Assembly: GCA_964366065.1 (NCBI GenBank)
Contig: CAYISF010000018.1
Span: 1 to 11,999 of the forward strand
DNA length: 11,999 nt
Reading direction: 5' to 3'
DNA from: JBAZYZ01 sp964366065
GTDB lineage: Bacteria > Patescibacteriota > Minisyncoccia > Phycocordibacterales > VMEP01
Shown: positions 1 through 5,676 of the stretch, one piece after another
Numbering within the stretch: position 1 is the first letter of the stretch
Layout of the letters: the number at the start of each line of letters is the position of its first letter
Translations under genes and position numbers: made by a program
The notes under the pieces: model-generated
Database searches by the model: none
What the model saw: only the letters and a program-made list of their open reading frames with translations
What the model was told of the DNA's origin: nothing

Positions 1-86
1 GCACTCAGTGTGGGGAAAATAATTGCATCAGATTGCTCATTTCTTAAAAAATTTTTGATGTGAATAAATTTATTCATACTGAGTGC
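1..86. repeat. Inverted repeat enclosing a 16-bp palindrome, downstream of secE
   Basis: Positions 1-9 (gcactcagt) are the exact reverse complement of 78-86 (actgagtgc). Between them, 61-76 is a perfect 16-bp palindrome, tgaataaatttattca. The region lies just past the secE stop codon in the direction of secE transcription, where nusG often follows in bacteria. No gene is visible in 1-117. The left arm begins at the window edge, so the real repeat may be longer. It could form an RNA stem in the secE transcript, or be a dispersed repeat; the sequence does not decide. Confidence 0.45.
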
Positions 87-117
87 TGGGTTAAGTAACA
101 TATAGTCGCTTTGCTCC

Positions 118-303
118 TTATGTTTCTAAAATTAATTTCTCCATCAAGTATTCAAAACCAAAATCAAAAAATCCCAAGAAGTAAGCGACTGCGAACGACA
201 CCGCTATTACAATAGCGGTAAAAGCCAGCGTCTGCGACTTGGTCGGCCAGGATACGTGTTTCAGTTCCCCTCTTGTTTCCCGCAAATAATCAATGATTTT
301 CAT
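118..303 (-). CDS. secE: Preprotein translocase subunit SecE
   Basis: SecE is the small essential subunit of the SecYEG protein-conducting channel in the inner membrane. The 61-residue protein has the short single-TM layout of Gram-positive and reduced SecE. An amphipathic N-terminal helix leads into the family hallmark RGELKHVSWPT (residues 11-21), followed by a hydrophobic segment at about 27-47. ATG at 303 is the only reasonable start; no Shine-Dalgarno is visible in front of it. In many bacteria secE is followed by nusG, which would lie left of this window. Two hairpin terminators at 427-452 and 512-540 separate it from the SIMPL gene, so it probably has its own promoter in about 310-400, although I see no convincing -35/-10 pair there. 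Confidence 0.93.
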   Translation of the reverse strand: MKIIDYLRETRGELKHVSWPTKSQTLAFTAIVIAVSFAVAYFLGFFDFGFEYLMEKLILET

Positions 304-319
304 ATGATTGATTTTTAAG

Positions 320-410
320 GAGCGGAGTGACTATAAAAATCATCACCCGCCTAAGTTTTTGTTTACAAAAATTTTGGCAGGTAAGAAAATTGTATTCCCT
401 CACTCCGCTC
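320..410. repeat. 11-bp inverted repeat upstream of secE
   Basis: gagcggagtga (320-330) is the exact reverse complement of tcactccgctc (400-410). The 69-bp spacer is the expected secE promoter/leader region. The 10-mer cactccgctc recurs at 8009-8018 upstream of the methyltransferase cassette. It may be a local stem-loop or a dispersed repeat word of this genome. Confidence 0.45.
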
Positions 411-426
411 GATCATTAATTTCCTT

Positions 427-452
427 AAAAAAACCGCCCCTTCGGGCTTTTT
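427..452. terminator. Bidirectional hairpin terminator
   Basis: GCCC (436-439), a four-base loop, GGGC (444-447), then TTTTT (448-452). On the minus strand the same stem is followed by GG and a seven-T run (427-433). It lies between secE and the SIMPL gene. The stem is only 4 GC pairs, so strength is uncertain. Confidence 0.5.
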
Positions 453-511
453 AACACTTTACTCTGTTCAAAAAGAAAGTCAACTCTGTGTAGGAAATCT
501 CTCTGTCTTCT

Positions 512-540
512 TAAAAACCCCTTATTTTAGGGGGTTTTAA
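512..540. terminator. Terminator after the SIMPL-domain gene
   Basis: ttaaaaacccc (511-521) pairs with ggggttttaa (531-540) around a loop of about 9 nt. The stem is A/T-rich outside and G/C inside, giving a U-tract on either strand. It sits about 50 nt past the stop of the minus-strand SIMPL gene, so it most likely ends that transcript. Confidence 0.65.
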
Positions 541-589
541 CTGCACCTTTGGACTTCTGTTGGTTATTTAGTGTGGGTTGTAGATTATT

Positions 590-1429
590 TCACCTTATCT
601 CGTAAGTGACCGTAACATTTGACGTAATTTTGTTCTCCCCCTTCGGGATATCAGGAGCAGGCTCACCGGACGATTCTGCCGTGTCGCTCATACCCATCGC
701 CTTAGAATAGTAAATCGGATAATTGCCCGATTCCGAAAATCCTACTACGCGGACAAGCCGCACCCCCAAATCGCCAGCTAGTTTCTTCGCTTTTGTTTTA
801 GCGTCGTCAATTGCTTTCTTTCGCGCTTCATCCTTAAGAGTATTGTCGTCGTCAATGGAAAAGTTCGGACCGGAAATATCGGTCACCTTGAGTTTTCCTA
901 AGCCATCCAAAATTGCTCCAACCTTATCGGTATCGCGGATTTTTACCGTAACCGTATGTGTCACCTCATAGCCGACTAAAACCTGTTTGCCGGGCCGGGG
1001 CGGATATATCATTGGTTCCGCTCCGCCGTTCTCGTAGCTGTATTTAGGATAGGCGTTATAGCCAGTCGTCTTGATATCTTTTTCCGCCACTCCGAACTTT
1101 TTCACGAAATCCAGAGCCGCGTTCATAACCACTGTTACTTCTTTCTGGGCTTCGACGATTGTTTTCTTTTCCGCGTGCGCGGAAAAAGAAATCTCGGCAA
1201 TGTCCGGCACGGCAAATACTTCACCCTCTCCGGAAACCGAGATGGTATTCGTTGCCGGCACGCCGGCGCCGATATATCCGTATTGTTTAACGACACTCAT
1301 CGCTTGGGCGAACAAAAAAATTATGCCGACAATCAGAAGAATTCCGGTCAACCCCAAAAACTTCCGTTTTTTCCGGTCTATTTCCCCCGCGGAGCGCTCT
1401 TTGAAATTAAACAGTTCGTTCATAAACAT
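590..1429 (-). CDS. SIMPL-domain (DUF541) membrane-anchored protein
   Basis: This 279-residue protein has a charged N-terminus (ERSAGEIDRKKRK), one TM segment at about 24-42, and an extracytoplasmic SIMPL (DUF541) domain from about residue 62 to the end. The domain opens with the family hallmark ISVSGEGEV (63-71). It has an ARKKAIDDAKTKAKKLAGDLG helix (202-222) followed by the VRVVGFSE strand typical of the C-terminal half. The family is widespread (E. coli YggE, Brucella BP26) and linked to envelope or oxidative stress, but its biochemical role is not settled. Proline/tyrosine-rich residues 126-147 look like a surface loop. Met1 (1429) and Met3 (1423) are both possible starts, and neither has a clear ribosome-binding site. 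The gene diverges from the ECF sigma module at 1516, leaving an 86-bp shared upstream region. Confidence 0.9.
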   Translation of the reverse strand: MFMNELFNFKERSAGEIDRKKRKFLGLTGILLIVGIIFLFAQAMSVVKQYGYIGAGVPATNTISVSGEGEVFAVPDIAEISFSAHAEKKTIVEAQKEVTVVMNAALDFVKKFGVAEKDIKTTGYNAYPKYSYENGGAEPMIYPPRPGKQVLVGYEVTHTVTVKIRDTDKVGAILDGLGKLKVTDISGPNFSIDDDNTLKDEARKKAIDDAKTKAKKLAGDLGVRLVRVVGFSESGNYPIYYSKAMGMSDTAESSGEPAPDIPKGENKITSNVTVTYEIR

Positions 1430-1515
1430 AAAATATAAGTTGCCTTATGACAGGATAAGTTTAACATACTTACCGTTGCGTGCCAGCAGAAAATGCTTCA
1501 AACTTTGGTGTCATT

Positions 1516-2086
1516 ATGGATACTGTGGCCAAAACGAGCATAAATTAAGAAACCCTGGAGAAAGCGAAACACGGCAATCTGGAGGCCTTTGAAAAAATCG
1601 TCTTCGCGTTTGAAAGGCCCATCCTCTCCCATCTCAACCGGCTTACCAAAAATACGGATGACGCGGAGGACCTGTTGCAGGAAACTTTCATTAAACTATT
1701 CAGGTACCGGAAAAATATAGATTCCGCGCGAGATATTTCTCCGTGGCTTTTTACCATCGCCACCCGAACGGCATTGGATTTTTTTAGAAAGAAAAAGCGT
1801 GAATCGTGGCTATCGCTTGATAGCGGTGAAGAGCCCCTCATTGAAACAATTGCCGATGAACATTCGTATTCAAATATAGAGGCCGGCATTGTTGAACAAG
1901 ACGTTCTAGCCGCCCTGGACCGCTTGAAACCGCTTTTCCGTCTTGTTCTCACGCTGTATTACAAAGACGGTTTCCAATACGAAGAGATCGCCGAGATTTT
2001 AGGTGTGCCGCTGAAATACCGTAAAAACAAATATCCGCCGGGCCAAAGAGGCACTTGGGAAAGAACTCAGACACTATAATGAATGA
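1516..2086 (+). pseudogene. ECF-type RNA polymerase sigma factor, disrupted by a stop and a frameshift
   Basis: The reading frame from 1561 shows sigma region 2 (KHGNLEAFEKIV..., DDAEDLLQETFIKLF, PWLFTIATRTALDFFRKKKR) and the start of region 4 (LDRLKPLFRLVLTLYY, YEEIAEILGVPL). Two lesions are visible. First, the only upstream ATG (1516, reading MDTVAKTSIN) is separated from the domain by an in-frame TAA at 1546-1548; after it the first possible start is a CTG at 1555. Second, one extra A in the AAA at 2014-2016 shifts the frame. Removing it restores LNTVKTNIRRAKEALGKEL...HYNE and a TGA at 2084-2086, exactly the expected region 4.2 recognition helix. As written, the frame instead ends in a nonsense tail at the TAA 2077-2079. 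Either the gene is decaying or the assembly has errors. The identification as an ECF sigma is firm; the inactivation is less so. Confidence 0.8.
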
Positions 2087-2465
2087 CATTTTTAAATCAA
2101 TTGAAAAAATGAGCGATGAGCCGGTTGCCGCTAATATCCATAACCGTATTATGCTCTCTCTTTTTTACCGAAAATATCGCGTGGTTTTTTCCGCGATTTC
2201 CGCCATGGTAACGGTAAATTTCCTGTTTTCGTCGTGGCAAGCGGTGAAGATACTGATTGACGCGGATGTTGTTTCCATATTCAGGTCGTTAGCCGACAGC
2301 TTTGAAATAAGCGGCTCATATCTGTCTGACGCAGTAAAGACAACCCTCGAAGCGTTACCGGCATATTCTCTTGTTTCCTCGCTTACTAGTTCGATATTGC
2401 TGGTTTATCTCTTCTTTATTTACATCAGCTTCAAAAAATTGGAAGCAAAGGTCGAGGATATTTAA
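2079..2465 (+). CDS. Two-TM membrane protein, probable anti-sigma partner
   Basis: This 128-residue protein of no recognised family starts at the ATG 2079. That ATG overlaps the repaired sigma stop (ATGAATGA), the overlap expected of a translationally coupled sigma/anti-sigma pair. Residues 1-32 are cytoplasmic-looking and charged (MNDIFKSIEKMSDEP...HNRIML). TM1 is at about 34-51. Residues 55-95 form a segment presumably outside the membrane, TM2 is at about 97-117, and there is a short charged tail (KKLEAKVEDI). There is no zinc-binding HxxxCxxC anti-sigma motif. A more upstream TTG (2055) is in frame but lies inside the sigma coding sequence, so I reject it. Its role as a membrane anchor or inhibitor of the sigma factor is inferred from position and topology only. 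Confidence 0.7.
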   Translation: MNDIFKSIEKMSDEPVAANIHNRIMLSLFYRKYRVVFSAISAMVTVNFLFSSWQAVKILIDADVVSIFRSLADSFEISGSYLSDAVKTTLEALPAYSLVSSLTSSILLVYLFFIYISFKKLEAKVEDI

Positions 2466-2493
2466 CAGAGTAAAATAACAAAAAAACAAAAAT

Positions 2494-2931
2494 ATGAACG
2501 CAACAATAAGAAACATTTTGGTCGGCACTCTTATGGCAGCGGCTTTGCCGGTATTCGCCCAAACAACCGGAACGGCTAATACAGCAACTCCGGCGCCAAA
2601 ATTTGACGTTGTCTGCATGCAAAATGCCATTGACAAACGCGACACAGCGATTATATCGGCGGTTGACACATCTGCTACAGCCATTAAGAACGCCTTGGGA
2701 ACACGCAGGGATGCGCTGAAGGCAGCATGGGGGCTAACGGATAGAAAAGCCCGTCGTGATGGTATCCGCGTAGCGTGGAAAGCGTGGTTTGAAGCATCAA
2801 GATCTGCCCGCAAAGACCTGCAGAGCGCGAGAACAGCAGCATGGAACACTTTCTATACGGACCGCAAGGCCTGTGGAAAGGGAGTCGCCACGGAAGATAC
2901 GACGACACATGCAGTTGACGCAAGCATTTAA
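2494..2931 (+). CDS. Secreted Ala/Arg-rich helical protein, likely sigma-module output
   Basis: This 145-residue protein has a clear signal peptide: MNATIRN, hydrophobic ILVGTLMAAALPVFA, and probable cleavage after A22. After a Thr/Ala/Pro linker (23-36), the mature part is strongly helical, with a recurring pattern of Arg/Lys-Asp followed by Ala-Trp (RRDALKAAW at 71-79, RRDGIRVAWKAW at 88-99, RKDLQSARTAAW at 106-117). It has only two cysteines, C41 and C127, bracketing the helical region, and they could form a disulfide. I do not recognise a named domain. From memory, similar CMQ..DKRD...DRKACG proteins occur beside ECF sigma genes in Parcubacteria. It lies 28 nt after the anti-sigma-like gene with no Shine-Dalgarno. 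A strong terminator follows at 2941-2987. Confidence 0.75.
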   Translation: MNATIRNILVGTLMAAALPVFAQTTGTANTATPAPKFDVVCMQNAIDKRDTAIISAVDTSATAIKNALGTRRDALKAAWGLTDRKARRDGIRVAWKAWFEASRSARKDLQSARTAAWNTFYTDRKACGKGVATEDTTTHAVDASI

Positions 2932-2940
2932 CTCACATTT

Positions 2941-2987
2941 GTAAAACAAAAACTCCCCAAACTTTTAGCGGGGAGTTTTTGTTTTAC
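2941..2987. terminator. Bidirectional terminator shared by convergent genes
   Basis: A perfect 18-bp stem: 2941-2958 pairs with 2970-2987 around an 11-nt loop. It has a GGGGAG core followed by TTTTTGTTTT on the plus strand and the matching A/T flank on the other. It ends both the sigma module (plus) and the vkor transcript (minus). The vkor stop codon (2984-2986) lies inside the stem. Confidence 0.9.
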
Positions 2988-3475
2988 ACCATTGACGGCT
3001 CGATTTGCGGCGGCTTGGTGAAATATTTTCTCCAGGCGAAACTCATCAGAATAAAATTTGTCGTTGAAGTAAAAATGGACACCACGCAGTAAAAACAATA
3101 CGCGCCAATGATAAACGCCTGGATGTAAAAGAAATACATGGAAAGAAGGAATCCTAAGGTTGTCAGCGCCATAAGGGTTTTTGCTATGAATGCCTGTTTC
3201 TTTTGGATATACGCTACCGCGGAAAGAACCACGGTCAAATAAAAAATACTGCCGTAAAGCGAAAGGGGAAGACCGAAAATAAGTGAATAGGGGCTCGCAT
3301 TAACCTTATCGCACCCGCTGAAGAAATAGCAGGTAAGCGCCGAACCGGTAAGCCGTTTCGCGGTCAGATAAGCCGCGTCAAGAAAGCCAGTGAAGGCAAT
3401 AATTAGAATTGCCCCAACAAGCAAATTAGGGATTATTCCGTACCGCTTCTCTGATGAGGTTTTTAAAATCATCAT
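2984..3475 (-). CDS. Vitamin K epoxide reductase (VKOR) family protein
   Basis: Bacterial VKOR homologues are inner-membrane enzymes that reoxidise a DsbA-like thiol oxidase and pass the electrons to a quinone, replacing DsbB. The 163-residue protein shows about four TM segments (17-37, 68-90, 99-120, 122-145). It has the loop cysteine pair C49 and C55 (TCYFFSGC) and the quinone-proximal CxxC, C127-F-Y-C130. NASPYSLIFGLPLSLYG (59-75) is the conserved Ser/Pro/Gly stretch of the family. The start (ATG 3475, or the adjacent ATG 3472) lies 50 bp inside the 3' end of the dsbA-like gene, so translation is probably coupled. AGGA sits about 10 nt upstream. Unlike some bacterial versions, it has no fused thioredoxin domain; the next-door DsbA-like protein supplies it. 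Confidence 0.92.
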   Translation of the reverse strand: MMILKTSSEKRYGIIPNLLVGAILIIAFTGFLDAAYLTAKRLTGSALTCYFFSGCDKVNASPYSLIFGLPLSLYGSIFYLTVVLSAVAYIQKKQAFIAKTLMALTTLGFLLSMYFFYIQAFIIGAYCFYCVVSIFTSTTNFILMSFAWRKYFTKPPQIEPSMV

Positions 3476-4064
3476 ATGAATTAAATCCTGTTAATTTATT
3501 GCCGTTTAGGAAAAAAGTGGGGGTGGAATTAACTCCAGCGTACGTGCCGCCGCGAGCGTCAGCGGACACTTTATCTTTAGTCTCGCCTAAATCTATATCT
3601 TTATTAAGTTGGTCTATGTTTAGTTCAAGCGCCGCCGCATAACCGATAATTTTCCCGCGGGCATCTTTGTCTTCTGACCATTCCGTCTGATATTCAAAAA
3701 TAGCGCGGTACATCTCCCAGAATTTGCCTTGCCGGCCGGCCGCTTCGGCGGCATAAGCGGTAATTTCCGCGTTTTTATGTTGAGGAAGCGGAAAATGTCG
3801 GTAGACGAAAAGAATTTTCCCGCCCAGTTCTTTGTCCAATTCTTCAATATGCGGATAGAAATTGGCGCAAGCCGGACACTGGAAATCGCTGTATTCCACA
3901 AGCACGACTTTCGCGTCTTTCGGTCCGCGCGACTGGTCGCTTGCCGAAATAGCCGGAATGGTGCCGCCATTACCCGAGCTCGGCGCCTTAGCGATTTTAT
4001 AAACGGCGAAAACCGAGCCGAAAATAATAAGGAGGGTAATAGTCCAAATTATTGAACTTTTCAT
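3426..4064 (-). CDS. DsbA-like thiol:disulfide oxidase (thioredoxin fold, membrane-anchored)
   Basis: This 212-residue protein is anchored by an N-terminal TM/signal segment (about 5-22), with a Ser/Gly linker to about residue 48 and a DsbA/DSBA-like thioredoxin domain. The active site is F61-Q-C63-P-A-C66. The cis-proline loop is S180-T-P182-TFF. The helical insertion between them (95-170) has the features of the family. It should introduce disulfides into exported proteins and be reoxidised by the VKOR encoded downstream; the two genes overlap by 50 bp. Natural substrates could include the two-cysteine secreted protein encoded at 2494-2931 (inference). ATG 4064 is preceded by only a weak GGG. 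The start codon overlaps an arm of an inverted repeat (4063-4076). Confidence 0.93.
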   Translation of the reverse strand: MKSSIIWTITLLIIFGSVFAVYKIAKAPSSGNGGTIPAISASDQSRGPKDAKVVLVEYSDFQCPACANFYPHIEELDKELGGKILFVYRHFPLPQHKNAEITAYAAEAAGRQGKFWEMYRAIFEYQTEWSEDKDARGKIIGYAAALELNIDQLNKDIDLGETKDKVSADARGGTYAGVNSTPTFFLNGNKLTGFNSYDDFKNLIREAVRNNP

Positions 4065-4189
4065 CCCGTTTAGAGGCAGGTCGCAGTCAGCCCGCGCCTT
4101 GCGTATTTACTTTTGTGAATAATAATACAGCTGTGACTCATATAATATTAAGCTATTTCTTAAACCGTGACCGCGGCCTCTAACGGGAT
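4063..4189. repeat. Inverted repeat at the dsbA-like start codon
   Basis: atcccgtttagagg (4063-4076) is the reverse complement of cctctaacgggat (4177-4189) apart from one extra A, with a 100-bp spacer. The left arm covers the start codon of the dsbA-like gene. The spacer contains TATAAT at 4141-4146 on the plus strand but no gene is visible on that side. It could be a dispersed repeat or a leader stem-loop that masks the start. Confidence 0.5.
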
Positions 4190-4227
4190 CATATAGCCCA
4201 CATCTTAACAGGGGGCGGATATTCTGG

Positions 4228-4263
4228 CAAACAAAAAACCGCCCAAGGGCGGTTTTTTGTTTG
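4228..4263. terminator. Bidirectional terminator after the DoxX gene
   Basis: A perfect 17-bp stem: 4228-4244 pairs with 4247-4263, with CCGCCC/GGGCGG in the centre and A6/T6 runs outside. It lies 10 nt beyond the stop of the minus-strand DoxX gene, and its U-run works on either strand. Confidence 0.9.
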
Positions 4264-4273
4264 TTGGTTCACC

Positions 4274-4753
4274 CTATTTACCTTCGTGTATAGCACATTT
4301 TGTCTGGCCGTCTTTGGCCGAAGCACCGCAGACACTGCAGGTTCCGCCGCCGCAATTAGCACATGAGCCGCACTTATGGTGACAACCGACAAAGAATGAA
4401 AGGCCTCCGATAATAGCGAGATTTTTTAATACCTGAACTATCTGCATCCCATCTCCAGCCATTACTCCTTTCAGATGGAAGAAATATGTAGCGACAATAG
4501 TGAAAAGAATGAGCGCCCAAGCCGCATACCTCTTCCAAAAACCGGCAACCAAAAGCGCGCCGGCAATAACCTCAATCAATCCCGAAAGCCAGGCGAGTCC
4601 CGTAGCATACGGGAGACCCACACTTGCTATATATCCGGCCGTACCGGCGATGTTTGTCAGCTTGCCGTATCCGGCATAGATAAAAACGGCGGCAAGTAAA
4701 GCCCGTATAAGTATTTTGCACCAGCCATGAGAACCGCATTTTCCTCCAATCAT
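4274..4753 (-). CDS. DoxX-family membrane protein with cysteine-rich tail
   Basis: Residues 14-123 match the DoxX four-helix membrane fold: RALLAAVFIYAGYGKL (18-32), a second helix with GLIEVIAGALLVAGFW (58-73), then helices at about 77-93 and 108-123. DoxX proteins are linked to redox and thiol stress; some are quinone-coupled, but no single function is established. The protein is 159 residues instead of the usual 125-140 because of a tail holding seven cysteines (C124, 128, 131, 134, 139, 142, 153) and two histidines (125-126). The tail contains CxxC pairs that could bind zinc, iron or copper, or act in thiol exchange. Two more cysteines (C6, C12) lie before TM1. The gene has its own promoter at about 4802 and a downstream terminator. 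It lies near the disulfide-forming pair but is not in its operon. Confidence 0.85.
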   Translation of the reverse strand: MIGGKCGSHGWCKILIRALLAAVFIYAGYGKLTNIAGTAGYIASVGLPYATGLAWLSGLIEVIAGALLVAGFWKRYAAWALILFTIVATYFFHLKGVMAGDGMQIVQVLKNLAIIGGLSFFVGCHHKCGSCANCGGGTCSVCGASAKDGQTKCAIHEGK

Positions 4754-4801
4754 GATTTTAAATTATTAATTAATTTCTAAAAGCACAATTTTCTAATATC
4801 T

Positions 4802-4810
4802 ATTATACCA
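4802..4810 (-). promoter_or_regulatory. Extended -10 promoter of the DoxX gene
   Basis: On the minus strand TGG precedes a consensus TATAAT (4807-4802), an extended -10 element. No good -35 lies 17 bp upstream. The predicted start near 4795 would leave a leader of about 42 nt before the ATG at 4753. Confidence 0.6.
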
Positions 4811-4870
4811 AGAGACAAAAACCAAAGATAAGCCGGCTGTGGAAACTGACATTTGAGAAATCTAACGCTG

Positions 4871-4943
4871 GGTGGCTACAGGGAATCGAACCCTGATCGA
4901 GAGCTCCACAAGCTCCAGTGTTAACCGTTACACCATAGCCACC
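4871..4943 (-). tRNA. tRNA-His (anticodon GUG)
   Basis: The minus strand folds as a full cloverleaf. The acceptor is GTGGCTA/TAGCCAC, with the extra G-1 (4943) opposite discriminator C73 (4871), the identity mark of tRNA-His. The anticodon stem is GGAGC/GCTCT around the loop TTGTGGA, giving anticodon GTG. The T arm is CAGGG-TTCGATT-CCCTG. The CCA end is not encoded (the next bases are CAG), so CCA must be added by an enzyme. There is no intron. A heptanucleotide repeat lies just upstream on the minus strand (4952-4972). Confidence 0.96.
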
Positions 4944-4951
4944 ATATAAAC

Positions 4952-4972
4952 GCACAACCTACAACTTACAAC
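4952..4972. repeat. Heptanucleotide tandem repeat (3 copies)
   Basis: gcacaac, ctacaac, ttacaac at 4952-4958, 4959-4965 and 4966-4972: three 7-nt units with a constant ACAAC core. It sits between the adenosyltransferase gene and the tRNA-His 5' end. The unit length equals that of the repeat in the adenosyltransferase gene at 5374-5401. Confidence 0.7.
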
Positions 4973-4999
4973 AAAACTTAAAATTTGTCTTGCTTGTTC

Positions 5000-5551
5000 T
5001 TAATCATATGTCGGTGGTTCTTCTTTCACGCCGGCATCTTTATTTGAAAAACGTGCTAGCGCGTAAAGAAGCGATGAAAGACGGTTCAAATACGACAAAG
5101 TATGTTCTCCGATTTTTCTGTCCCCTTTCTTATGAACTTCCACCACCCGCCGCTCGGCGCGCCGCGCGAGCGTCCTCGCGAAATCAAATGTGGCGGCGAG
5201 TTCGGTTCCGCCGGAAACGAAAAATGTTTTTATCGGTGGAAGTTCTTTTTCAATCGCGTCTATTATTTCTTCGGATTGTTCAACTTTTTCTTTCGTAATC
5301 GTTTTTCCCGCGCCGGCAAGTTCGGCCTGCACAATGAAAAGATTCTGCTGTACTTGATTTACTATTTCTTCTACTTTCAACTTTCCGCTTTCGACTTTCG
5401 ACTTGTGCGCACGCACCTTGCATATTCCCAAAAAAGAATTTATTTCATCCAGCGCCCCGAGCGCCTCGGCAACGGCCGAACTCTTGGAAATCCGCTGGTC
5501 GCAACCAAATGTCTTGGTCGTTCCCGTATCCCCTTTTCTCGTGTATAGCAT
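5000..5551 (-). CDS. Cob(I)yrinic acid a,c-diamide / cob(I)alamin adenosyltransferase, PduO type
   Basis: The enzyme transfers the adenosyl group of ATP to cob(I)alamin, making coenzyme B12. The 183-residue protein carries the PduO/MMAB ATP-binding N-terminus YTRKGDTGTT (3-12), the SSAVAEALGALDEINSFLG helix (24-42), FDFARTLARRAERRVV (122-137) with its arginines, and LSYLNRLSSLLYALAR (152-167). All are hallmarks, and the length is normal. Residues 50-61 (KSKVESGKLKVE) are an odd low-complexity insert encoded by a heptanucleotide repeat. The upstream sequence aacagggtaaATG may offer AGGG as a weak ribosome-binding site. I searched 5552-5700 for a cobalamin riboswitch and saw none. No other B12 gene or B12-dependent enzyme is in the window, so the pathway it serves (salvage of imported B12?) is unknown. 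Confidence 0.92.
   Translation of the reverse strand: MLYTRKGDTGTTKTFGCDQRISKSSAVAEALGALDEINSFLGICKVRAHKSKVESGKLKVEEIVNQVQQNLFIVQAELAGAGKTITKEKVEQSEEIIDAIEKELPPIKTFFVSGGTELAATFDFARTLARRAERRVVEVHKKGDRKIGEHTLSYLNRLSSLLYALARFSNKDAGVKEEPPTYD
5374..5401. repeat. Heptanucleotide tandem repeat inside the adenosyltransferase gene (4 copies)
   Basis: ctttcaa, ctttccg, ctttcga, ctttcga at 5374-5380, 5381-5387, 5388-5394 and 5395-5401, followed by a partial ctt. It is read on the minus strand as SKVESGKLKVE in the loop after the first core helix. Gain or loss of one unit would shift the reading frame. Confidence 0.8.
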
Positions 5552-5553
5552 TT

Positions 5554-5676
5554 ACCCTGTTAAATAGGCCTGCGACCTAATTTTTGTATTTTGCTTACTT
5601 TATAATTTTAGCAATTTTGTGTTGATACCCACCCATATTACCTAACCCTGCTCCCGCAAAAATTATCTAACAGGGT
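5554..5676. repeat. 9-bp inverted repeat between adenosyltransferase and CDF genes
   Basis: accctgtta (5554-5562) and taacagggt (5668-5676) are exact reverse complements. The left arm overlaps the leader and possible ribosome-binding site of the minus-strand adenosyltransferase gene. The same word with small changes recurs at other intergenic sites in the window (near 459, 2463 and 4268). Confidence 0.45.

Noticed and set aside
1546..1548. Reading the UAA in the sigma gene as a sense codon (recoded genetic code)
   Set aside because: UAA ends other genes here normally (for example vkor and the ATPase). The recoding known in some CPR lineages concerns UGA, and UGA also acts as a stop here (8371-8373). 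A point mutation, sequencing error or alternative start is simpler.
1071..1592. Long plus-strand frame opposite the SIMPL gene, running into the sigma gene
   Set aside because: It has no domain signal and low-complexity composition, and the minus strand carries a clear SIMPL family protein.
2055..2081. TTG 2055 as start of the anti-sigma-like protein
   Set aside because: It would add eight residues lying within the sigma coding sequence. The ATG at 2079 gives the usual stop-start overlap.
5102..5548. Open frame of 148 codons opposite the adenosyltransferase gene
   Set aside because: It is Phe/Arg-rich with no motif, and is the mirror of a well-conserved enzyme gene on the other strand.
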